A DNA stretch of 64,000 nucleotides, taken from positions 1 through 64,000 of the forward strand of contig JAPLFE010000134.1 of assembly GCA_026390855.1 (NCBI GenBank), in the 5' to 3' direction. Both the position numbers and the translations under genes were made by a program. The DNA comes from Chlorobiales bacterium (GTDB lineage Bacteria > Bacteroidota > Chlorobiia > Chlorobiales > Chlorobiaceae). Position 1 is the first letter of the stretch. The number at the start of each line of letters is the position of its first letter. The notes under the pieces were generated by a model that was given only the letters and a program-made list of their open reading frames with translations, was not told the origin of the DNA and searched no databases. This document shows positions 20,318 through 28,179 of the stretch, piece by piece.

Positions 20318-20476
20318 ATGGGCACTAATAAAGTCAAGGCATATTACGACGAAGCTTATCCTCCGGTACCATCAAAAGGCACTCTCTACTGGAGGAAAAA
20401 CCTGCTATGGCAGCTTGTCCGCTTTGTTGTGTTAAATGTCAAGATTATGAGAATTGTTGTAGGTGGTCACTCTTAA
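20318..20476 (+). CDS. 52-aa small protein directly downstream of the SQR gene (below the ORF-track cutoff)
   Basis: Uninterrupted ATG..TAA: MGTNKVKAYYDEAYPPVPSKGTLYWRKNLLWQLVRFVVLNVKIMRIVVGGHS, 36 bp after SQR. Confidence 0.7.
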   Translation: MGTNKVKAYYDEAYPPVPSKGTLYWRKNLLWQLVRFVVLNVKIMRIVVGGHS

Positions 20477-20491
20477 TGAGTTGTAAGGATT
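20431..20491 (+). repeat. Left copy of a 61-bp imperfect direct repeat
   Basis: Ungapped alignment to 24463-24523 with 11 mismatches by hand count. Confidence 0.8.
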
Positions 20492-20858
20492 TATTCTCGA
20501 TGTGAGTATAAAGCAACTTTTCTATGGGCTTCAACTTTGTACTCGCATTATATTCTATCGCAGTAAGTTTACATGAGCCGTTCTTAATTTGCGAGAGCTG
20601 TTCCTTCGTGGCTTTTTATTACAACCGCAACTTCTGTTTGTCGAAATGAGCAAGAGGTAATAAAAAGAACAAAATCCTGAACACGAGGTTAAATATGGCA
20701 CAAGTTTAACAGCTCTCCGCCACGATTGATATATGATATCGGTAGTAATAATTGCACAACTATGGTGTGCGGTTTTGTTTTGCCCATGGGCTTCAAAAAA
20801 ATAGTCGTGGTTACAAATCAACAGTTATCAACTACATTTTTATATCATTTAATTTATT

Positions 20859-20909
20859 AACAATTGTAAATAATAGAGCATTTTATTAATAATAAAATTC
20901 ACAATTGTT
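20859..20909. repeat. AT-rich inverted repeat (aacaattgt ... acaattgtt) with inner near-palindrome
   Basis: 9-bp arms 33 bp apart; ttttattaataataaaa inside. Confidence 0.55.
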
Positions 20910-21173
20910 ATTAGTTTTTATTATTCAATTACTAGTATTGAATGTATGTTAATGTGTTGTTTGTTATAAAAAACATATAAATAATTGGTGATAGAATAAT
21001 TGTATGGATTCTGTTAAGTTCATTTATATTATAGCTTTAATTGCTTTTGTTTCTTGGCGGTAAAATTAAGTTCATGTGTTAAGGTTTGTGCATTTATGTG
21101 ATTATTTGGTACATTTAAGCAGTATATATAGCATGGAAAACATGTTTTAATTCATTTAATAAATTATGAAAAA

Positions 21174-21584
21174 ATGAAACGATTGTTAATGATGATGAGT
21201 GTGGGATTGTTGCTTAACTCGGCAGCAAATGCTGCCACAAAAAGTCTCGATGGGCAAGCGATTTTTAATTTGAATTGCAGTGTGTGTCATTCCGTTACAC
21301 CACCACCAAAAACAGCACCACCTATTATGCCGTTGGCATCTCACTACCACCAGAAATTCAAAACTAAAACCGAAGGTGTTAATCATATTACAGCATACCT
21401 CAAATCACCGAAGAAAGAAAAAGCGATTGATCCGCAAGCCATTACAAGATTTGGCCTTATGCCTGCTTTAACACTACCGGATGCAGAATTGAGAGCTGTA
21501 GCTGAATGGGTATGGGATCAGTATGATCCGAATATGGGTATGGGAAGAGGTATGGGCATGGGTAGCAGAGGAATGAATCCTTAA
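21174..21584 (+). CDS. Periplasmic monoheme cytochrome c with Met/Gly-rich tail
   Basis: Signal peptide; NCSVCHSV heme motif; C-terminal NMGMGRGMGMGSRGMNP. Confidence 0.88.
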   Translation: MKRLLMMMSVGLLLNSAANAATKSLDGQAIFNLNCSVCHSVTPPPKTAPPIMPLASHYHQKFKTKTEGVNHITAYLKSPKKEKAIDPQAITRFGLMPALTLPDAELRAVAEWVWDQYDPNMGMGRGMGMGSRGMNP

Positions 21585-21617
21585 TGTGCATATTTATGAA
21601 ATGGTAATTTCTATATC

Positions 21618-21851
21618 ATGAACCGATTGTTTTTTATCACTATAGTCGTTCTGTTCAGTTTTTCAGTAAATGCAGCGATGGGAACTGAACAGCACACAAA
21701 ATTTGACCATAGCAGACTTAGTGTTTCAGCGAATTGCATAAGATGCCATAAGCGTGATCAGCCGGATGACAAACGTCATAGCCAAACTCAGGCAAATTGC
21801 TCAAAATGTCACAACACCGACCGATGGAAACCAACAATCACTGAACCATGA
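21618..21851 (+). CDS. Small diheme cytochrome c
   Basis: Signal peptide; two CxxCH motifs CIRCHK and CSKCHN in 77 aa. Confidence 0.88.
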   Translation: MNRLFFITIVVLFSFSVNAAMGTEQHTKFDHSRLSVSANCIRCHKRDQPDDKRHSQTQANCSKCHNTDRWKPTITEP

Positions 21852-22684
21852 AGAAGTCTTTCACCTGGCGGGTATTTATAAGCTTCGGTCTTTTTATTGC
21901 CTTTCTCATGCTTTTTGTTTCAGGAGTAATCCTTTATGTCTCTCCTCCAGGAAGGGTCGCCAACTGGACTGATTGGCGAATGATTGGTTTGACAAAAAAA
22001 GGCTGGCAGAATCAGCACATTATTTTTGGATTTACCTTTATCATTCTCTCCCTTTGTCATCTGTTTCTCATCAACTGGAAAGCATTCTTTTCCTACCTGA
22101 AAGCAAAGACAACCACAGGACTGAAAAGCCCAAGTGAACTTTTTACCATCATCATTCTCTCCGCCTTTTTTGGCGCCGGAACATACTTTGATATTCAACC
22201 TTTTTCTGCAATTATCAAGTTTGGTAATAATATTTCAAATTCCTGGGAACACCAAGAAAAGCAAGCGCCTGTGCCGCATGCCGAACTTATGACTCTTACG
22301 GAACTTGCAAAGCAACCGGGCCTTGGCGGTGATGCCGAAGCATTAAAAATAAAACTGGAAAAAGCCGGTTTAAAAGTAGTTTCTCATGACCAGACATTGG
22401 CTGAGATAGCGACTTTAAATGGGAAGACAGCTGAGAAAGTTTATGAATTTATTGCTCCAGAAGAAGCAGGCAAGCATAAACTCCAGGGTCAAGGTTTCGG
22501 GAAAAAAACCTTGCAGGAAATAGCTGATGAGGCTGGAGTTTCAGCGACGTCGCTGCAGCTTGCATTACGACAGAAAGGAATTGAAGCAAAAATTGATACA
22601 CCACTAAAATCGATTGCTGAAAATAACCATATACAAATGGGAGAGTTGAGGAATGTCCTTGAGATGATGATCAGTCACCGGTAA
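21848..22684 (+). CDS. DUF4405-like membrane protein with repeated HTH-like C-terminal segments
   Basis: TM segments with His residues (NQHIIFGFTF, LSLCHLFLINW); overlaps upstream gene by ATGA. Confidence 0.82.
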   Translation: MKKSFTWRVFISFGLFIAFLMLFVSGVILYVSPPGRVANWTDWRMIGLTKKGWQNQHIIFGFTFIILSLCHLFLINWKAFFSYLKAKTTTGLKSPSELFTIIILSAFFGAGTYFDIQPFSAIIKFGNNISNSWEHQEKQAPVPHAELMTLTELAKQPGLGGDAEALKIKLEKAGLKVVSHDQTLAEIATLNGKTAEKVYEFIAPEEAGKHKLQGQGFGKKTLQEIADEAGVSATSLQLALRQKGIEAKIDTPLKSIAENNHIQMGELRNVLEMMISHR

Positions 22685-22875
22685 AACAGGCATAAGCATA
22701 GCGACATTTGTATGCTAGTAGCGAAAGAGAGCAGGGGGAGAAGAGCAGCCGCTGTTTTCGCGGTTTTCTTCAAGCCTTGCTGTCACTACAAGCAGTCCCA
22801 CTAACCGTATTCTTATTCTGCTGTAAGCTATTTTTCCCGGACAAAAGGATTGGCTGGGATTCTTTTATTTGTTAT

Positions 22876-22899
22876 CATATGAGCGAATGTTCATGTATA
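22876..22899. promoter_or_regulatory. Candidate ArsR/SmtB-family operator
   Basis: catatgagcgaatgttcatgtata resembles the ATATGAnC-N-TTCA operator style of the family; just upstream of the arsR-like start. Confidence 0.5.
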
Positions 22900-22912
22900 A
22901 ATAAAGAATGGG

Positions 22913-23281
22913 ATGCAGCAACATGAAAATGACCACTGTGAAGAGCAGTGCTTTCATCCGAAGCTGGTTGAGTCGGTAGCAAAGGAATTGCTCGGGAGCA
23001 TTCCTGCCGACGAGCTCGCACAGCTCTTTAAAGTACTAGGCGATAATACGAGAATAAGGATTCTCAATGCGCTCTACCTTTCGGAACTCTGTGTTTGCGA
23101 TTTGACGGATCTGCTCGGAATGAACCAGTCTGCGGTGTCGCATCAATTAAGGGTGTTGCGGGATGCTCGAATTGTAAAGGCGAAAAAACAGGGTAAGAAT
23201 GTTTTGTACAGTCTTGATGACGAACATGTTTCCGGTATTATCTGCCTTGGATCCGAACATGTTAAGGAATTAAAGCGGTAA
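22913..23281 (+). CDS. ArsR-family metalloregulator
   Basis: LFKVLGDNTRIRILNALYLSELCVCDLTDLLGMNQSAVSHQLRVLRDARIVKAKKQGKNVLYSL. Confidence 0.95.
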   Translation: MQQHENDHCEEQCFHPKLVESVAKELLGSIPADELAQLFKVLGDNTRIRILNALYLSELCVCDLTDLLGMNQSAVSHQLRVLRDARIVKAKKQGKNVLYSLDDEHVSGIICLGSEHVKELKR

Positions 23282-23352
23282 TCATTTTTTTTGTGCTTTA
23301 TAATATGAACATATAATCACACGTTACTATGTAACATTGAAATCTGTTTCTC

Positions 23353-24450
23353 ATGCAGGGAATTATTGACATCATTATCGCTGTAGTGACAGCATCTTGG
23401 GAGGTACTGCTGGAGTCAGCCCCTTTTGTACTGCTCGGTTCTTTTGTGGCTGGTTTGCTGAAGGCGTTTCTTCCAGAAAATTTTGTGGCCCGCCATCTCG
23501 GGGGTCGCAGTACGTTGTCCATTCTGAAAGCAGCTGCATTGGGGGTTCCTCTTCCACTCTGCAGCTGTGGGGTTTTACCCGCTGCTGCAGGGCTGAAAAA
23601 ACAGGGTGCAGGTAAAGGCGCTCTTGCCTCGTTTTTGATATCGACACCGGAGACGGGGGTGGATTCTATTGCAGTTTCCTATGCCCTGCTTGATCCGATT
23701 ATAACAGTTATCCGACCAGTAACAGCTTTTTTTACGGCGGTAGCAGCAGGTGTCGCAATTTCATTTACAGAAAAGCATTTTGGAAGTGACAGCAATGAGC
23801 CGGAAGAGGAATCATTGGTACCGAAGACGGCATGCACCACTGGTTGCTGCTGCAGTCATGATATTGCGGAGGCTGAAACGGAGGGAGCATTAGATAAGTT
23901 CAGGAAAGGCATGGGATTTGCCTTCGGTGATCTTCTGAAAGATATAGGGGTATGGTTTTTCGTGGGTGTCCTGTTGGCGGGAGTGATTTCGGTTTTTCTT
24001 TCACCGGACATTGTCAGCCGGTACTTGTCGAACGAATATTATTCGATGCTGCTGATGCTCGCGATCTCTGTGCCGCTTTATGTTTGTGCAACAGCTTCGA
24101 CACCAATTGCAGCAGCTCTTGCTCTCAAAGGTATTTCTCCTGGAGCAGCTCTCTTGTTTCTGCTTGCTGGACCGGCAACAAACGCAGCATCTTTGACCGT
24201 GATCTCCCGGCTGATCGGACGCAAGGCAATGGCGGTCTATTTAGCGGTCATTGTTGTGATGTCTTTTTTGGCTGGAATGGCTGTTAATTATCTTTACGCT
24301 TCACTGGGTATCAGCATTACCGGGTGGTTGACGGCACCGACACATCAAGAGAGCAGCCCGCTTGCCGCTTTGGCAGCGGTTTTATTGATCATTCTTGTTG
24401 TAAAGGCGTCAATGCCGGTGAAAAATGGCGCTCACTGCGAAGTGAGGTAA
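23353..24450 (+). CDS. Permease (SO_0444-like putative Cu/Zn efflux type)
   Basis: PLCSCGVLPAAAGLKKQGAGKGALASFLISTPETGVDSI; Cys-rich loop TACTTGCCCSHD. Confidence 0.87.
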   Translation: MQGIIDIIIAVVTASWEVLLESAPFVLLGSFVAGLLKAFLPENFVARHLGGRSTLSILKAAALGVPLPLCSCGVLPAAAGLKKQGAGKGALASFLISTPETGVDSIAVSYALLDPIITVIRPVTAFFTAVAAGVAISFTEKHFGSDSNEPEEESLVPKTACTTGCCCSHDIAEAETEGALDKFRKGMGFAFGDLLKDIGVWFFVGVLLAGVISVFLSPDIVSRYLSNEYYSMLLMLAISVPLYVCATASTPIAAALALKGISPGAALLFLLAGPATNAASLTVISRLIGRKAMAVYLAVIVVMSFLAGMAVNYLYASLGISITGWLTAPTHQESSPLAALAAVLLIILVVKASMPVKNGAHCEVR

Positions 24451-24462
24451 TGCGGCTGGGGC

Positions 24463-24523
24463 ATTAAATATTAAGGTTATGAGAATTGTTGTTGATGGGC
24501 TCTCATTATGAGTTATAAGGATT
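24463..24523 (+). repeat. Right copy of the 61-bp imperfect direct repeat
   Basis: Encodes LNIKVMRIVVDGLSL* versus LNVKIMRIVVGGHS* in the left copy. Confidence 0.8.
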
Positions 24524-24547
24524 GATCCTTATCTCTTATTAATGCAT

Positions 24548-24566
24548 GTTACCAATCAATGGTAAC
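24548..24566. repeat. Inverted repeat upstream of pfkA
   Basis: gttacca-atcaa-tggtaac, perfect 7-bp arms. Confidence 0.6.
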
Positions 24567-24604
24567 TATGTATTTGGATTTGATAATTATGAGAAACAAG
24601 AATA

Positions 24605-25624
24605 ATGAAAGCTAAAAAGAATAGCCCTGATGATACACGTAAAAAATCAAAATTACAGAAAATAGCTGTGTTTACTTCGGGGGGTGATGCTCCGGGAATG
24701 AATGCAGCAATACGTGCAGTAACCCGAGCAGCTATCGCCAATAAACTGAAAGTGGTCGGTATCCGGCGTGGTTATCAGGGAATGATTGAAGGTGATTTTC
24801 TTTCTCTTAAAGCCTCTGATGTCAGTGGCATTCTTCAGTTGGGCGGAACAATGCTTAAAACTGCTCGCAGTAATGAATTCAGAACTCCTGAAGGTCGTGG
24901 GAAAGCTTATCAGCAACTGAAAGATGCTGAAATTGATGCTGTCGTTGTTATTGGTGGTGATGGTTCGTTTACAGGGGCTTTAGTGATGTCGCAGGAATAC
25001 AATATTCCGTTTGTTGGAATTCCAGCCACCATTGATAATGATATGTACGGAACTGATTATACTATTGGATATGAAACTGCGTTGAACTCAGTTGTTGAGG
25101 CCGTTGATAAAATCAGAGATACGGCAAGATCTCACGGACGGATTTTTTTTGTTGAAGTCATGGGCCGTGAAGCGGGATTACTCGCATTGAATAGCGGTAT
25201 AGCCTGTGGTGCGGAGGTTATTTTAATTCCTGAGTCGAAAGAACAGCATGAGGAGTTGCGAAAATTTTTGCACAAAGGGTATAAACGCAAGGAGTCCAGT
25301 GGCATTATTATCGTTGCCGAAGGTGATGAAACTGGTGGCGCTATGAAAATAGCAGAAGAAGTGCGTAAAGAACATCCCGATCTAGATGTACGCGTTTCTA
25401 TTCTGGGTCATATTCAGCGAGGAGGAAGTCCTACGGCCAAAGATAGGGTAAACGCAACCAGAATCGGTGTTGCTGCTATTGATGCTTTGCTTGATGACCA
25501 GAAAAGCATCATGATAGGCCTTGCTAACGAAAAAATTGTATCGGTGCCCTTTAATAAAGCGGTGAAACTCAATCATAGTATCGACACTAATCTGCTTGAA
25601 ATTCAAAGGCTCATGAATTATTAA
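24605..25624 (+). CDS. pfkA: 6-phosphofructokinase
   Basis: IAVFTSGGDAPGMNAAIRAV; GGDGSFTGA; PATIDNDMYGTDYTIGYETA; GHIQRGGSPTAKDR. Confidence 0.97.
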   Translation: MKAKKNSPDDTRKKSKLQKIAVFTSGGDAPGMNAAIRAVTRAAIANKLKVVGIRRGYQGMIEGDFLSLKASDVSGILQLGGTMLKTARSNEFRTPEGRGKAYQQLKDAEIDAVVVIGGDGSFTGALVMSQEYNIPFVGIPATIDNDMYGTDYTIGYETALNSVVEAVDKIRDTARSHGRIFFVEVMGREAGLLALNSGIACGAEVILIPESKEQHEELRKFLHKGYKRKESSGIIIVAEGDETGGAMKIAEEVRKEHPDLDVRVSILGHIQRGGSPTAKDRVNATRIGVAAIDALLDDQKSIMIGLANEKIVSVPFNKAVKLNHSIDTNLLEIQRLMNY

Positions 25625-26021
25625 AAAGGTCTTACCGCAGATAAAGGAAATCAGAGTTTTCACTGAATTGTCAAGCTTGACACAGAAAAATCCGTTTGCA
25701 GGACAAATGGCTAACATAGTTTGTATTGGTTCAAGGAGAGGTGTTTATTTCACTGAGTGTAACTTTACTTACCTGAAAAAAGGCGCTGAATAATGTTAAG
25801 CCATCAATCCTGTGACAGGATAACTGCACTGTATGGGCCTACATTAATATTTTCTCTACAAGGCATTCCATCGTAAGATGTATTCATTTTCATCTGCATT
25901 CGGAGAGTGAGTTCCCATTCAATAATGAATTCTGTCAATTGAACGGGTTGCTCTCCAGCTTAGGAATCAGTTTGTGCTGGCAATATATTGCAGGGTCAAG
26001 TCAAAAAGCCCGTTTTAACCA

Positions 26022-26453
26022 CTATTTATGTTTATGGTTCTTGGGTGCTGGAAGTTTCATCCCTAATGAAAGCCCAAGTTTTCCGAGGCACTCTTTTACA
26101 TTATTGAGAGACTTTTTTCCGAACCTGAATTGATGCAGTAAATCATCCTCACTTTTTGAAACGAGATCGCGTATGGTATGGCAGAGGTTTACTTCGTAAT
26201 AATCAGGACTACGATCTTTCCATTCCTGCGGAACAAATGCCTCGTTTAAAGAATTAAGCACTCTTGTTGATAATCCAAGTGTATTTATGTTGCGGTCTAA
26301 GATTTCATCAGGAGGGAGATGCCGCTCACCTGTTTTTTTTTCAATCGCTATAGCCATGCAGTGAGGACATCTTGGCTTTCCATCTTTCATTGGATGATCT
26401 GGAAGCTTTGCAAATTTATGCCCAAGAGGACAGGTGTCTATTTGGCTTTCCAT
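26022..26453 (-). CDS. Small protein: N-terminal Cys motif plus RNA polymerase alpha-CTD-like domain
   Basis: CPLGHKFAKLPDHPMKDGKPRCPHCM then LSTRVLNSL...TIRDLVSKSEDDLLHQFRFGKKSLNNVKECLGKLGLSLGMKL, similar to the C-terminus of RpoA at 62854-63837. Confidence 0.82.
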   Translation of the reverse strand: MESQIDTCPLGHKFAKLPDHPMKDGKPRCPHCMAIAIEKKTGERHLPPDEILDRNINTLGLSTRVLNSLNEAFVPQEWKDRSPDYYEVNLCHTIRDLVSKSEDDLLHQFRFGKKSLNNVKECLGKLGLSLGMKLPAPKNHKHK

Positions 26454-26943
26454 TGTGTATACTGATAAATGGTTTAATGGCTGGCTAATTAGTTTAACCG
26501 CAAGCTTTAATACTCTCAAAAATAAATCTTTTTATTTAAATAGCTTATCCTGATTATTCGCGTTTTTTTTGGAGTTATTTTTTGGAAGTTGAGAATAAAC
26601 AGAGGCAAATTCAACGGAAAAACATACCACCAACAGTATCCCGTAACATCTGAATACACAGAAAAATTCCTGTGATATTTTTCTGATCGCTTTTGAGGAC
26701 GCAATGTTGTGATGAGGCGCAAAGAGAAAAGGGGATAGGTCTGTCTGCTATGAAGAGCATTGGTGTTTGATCTCTTCAACGTGAAATTACAAATACATTA
26801 TCAACGTTATCAGTCAAAAAAGTGCTTTGGGTGATAAGGATGCAGCTTCTCAACACAAACCGACAGCTGATTTCAATTATCGCTTTCTATAGTACATCAT
26901 CTGGAGTCGGCTCCGAGCAATAATTGAACAGGAGATCCTTGAA

Positions 26944-27180
26944 ATGTCAAGAACTGTCAAACTTCGCAGATCAGTAGTCAAAGCGATAACCTATCGCATT
27001 ATAATTCTCTGCCTTGATTTTCTAACAATTTACCTCTTTACCGGAGAGGTACGCGTTGCTCTTGGTTTTATGATTGTAAGCAACATCTATACGACTATAG
27101 GCTATTTTCTGCATGAAAGAGCCTGGAGTAGAATTCATTGGGGCATTGAGGAAGATGGGCAGCCATCTTTAAACAAATAA
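26944..27180 (+). CDS. DUF2061-like small membrane protein
   Basis: RRSVVKAITYRIIILCLDFLTIYLFTGEVRVALGFMIVSNIYTTIGYFLHERAWSRIHWG. Confidence 0.88.
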   Translation: MSRTVKLRRSVVKAITYRIIILCLDFLTIYLFTGEVRVALGFMIVSNIYTTIGYFLHERAWSRIHWGIEEDGQPSLNK

Positions 27181-27212
27181 GAACCGTTGTCCAAATGAGT
27201 AACATGCTCATT

Positions 27213-27238
27213 ATCGGCACTGACGCGCCGATTTTTTC
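27213..27238 (+). terminator. Putative terminator after the DUF2061-like gene
   Basis: atcggc-actgacgc-gccgat followed by T-run. Confidence 0.55.
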
Positions 27239-27283
27239 AGCAAATGAGTGGTTATACTCGTAATGTCGGAATGGGGTTGATAA

Positions 27284-27592
27284 TCAGGCAACGCTTTTCA
27301 GTTCTTTCCAGACCGCTTCAATGATGATTCCTGCAGCACTATCCGGGTCATTGCCATAAAATATATTATAGCTGTCGCCTTGCTGGGTCAGCGCGCATGC
27401 CTTCATCAAGGGATCATTGCCGTCAGACAGACCAAATTTATTTCTGATGAACACTCCCATACCAAAGTTGAACTTTGCCAATTCCTCTTTTCGAGTGCCC
27501 CGAAGCTTTTGCTTGTCTTCGTCGCTCATCTGGGCGATGAAGCGTTCCGTTGCGTTTTTTATCGTCTTAGGCCATTGTGATTCTTTATGCAT
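27284..27592 (-). CDS. Small conserved hypothetical (possibly DUF6794-like)
   Basis: WPKTIKNATERFIAQMSDEDKQKLRGTRKEELAKFNFGMGVFIRNKFGL. Confidence 0.65.
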   Translation of the reverse strand: MHKESQWPKTIKNATERFIAQMSDEDKQKLRGTRKEELAKFNFGMGVFIRNKFGLSDGNDPLMKACALTQQGDSYNIFYGNDPDSAAGIIIEAVWKELKSVA

Positions 27593-27669
27593 ATCAGTGA
27601 ACGGGTGGTTATTATCGATTTTAAAGTCTCATATCAATTGCAGGGTTTTGTGCATGGACATAAGGAAAA

Positions 27670-28000
27670 TTAGACTCTAATGTACGATAATTCAGGCGTA
27701 ATGAATGGGTTGAGTTTAAATGAGAGGCTAAAGGCTTTCAGTGTAATAGCTTCATCTTCGCAATTCCGTGCGGAAAAGTAGCGCGAAAGACTCTTCAGGT
27801 TTGCAAGATGCAGATAAATGCAAGAATTGCTCTGTCTAAGAGAAATATGATCAGTCACCATCGTGTTAAGAATTTTGCAGGTCATGGGAAAGAGCATATA
27901 ATCCTCCCGCCAGATATGACATGGAGTAGAGTTCTGCAATACCCTGAAGATTAGCAATGAGAAGGCTTCAAGCATTAACAAACGCCAATGAAAAGCTCTC
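27670..28000 (-). pseudogene. Possible decayed hemerythrin (HHE)-like gene
   Basis: Minus-strand frame carries HIWREDYMLFPMTCKIL, resembling the H..xED..LFP motif; no complete domain around it. Confidence 0.3.
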
Positions 28001-28179
28001 TTTAAGGGGAAATTGTCCGCAACCTGAGAGTATGTGGTGTTACCTGAATTATTTGGGTTGTCACCCTGTTTTTCAGGCGTCCTGGTTGATACTTAAGGGA
28101 ATGCGGTTCTGGATCATGCAAAAGGGCTATGAAGAGGGGAATTTAGCTGGGGATTTTGCATCTTTGAGATAAAAATAGT

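Noticed and set aside
23375-24287. Alternative-frame ORFs within the permease (23375-23647, 23397-23615, 23952-24287)
   Set aside because: Cys/Ser/Trp-rich out-of-frame translations of a well-supported gene
24431-24446. Hairpin ctcact-gcga-agtgag at the permease 3' end as a terminator
   Set aside because: Lies within the coding region and lacks a following T-run
25939-26133. 64-aa + strand ORF
   Set aside because: Overlaps the 3' end of the alpha-CTD-like gene in antisense and has no recognizable features
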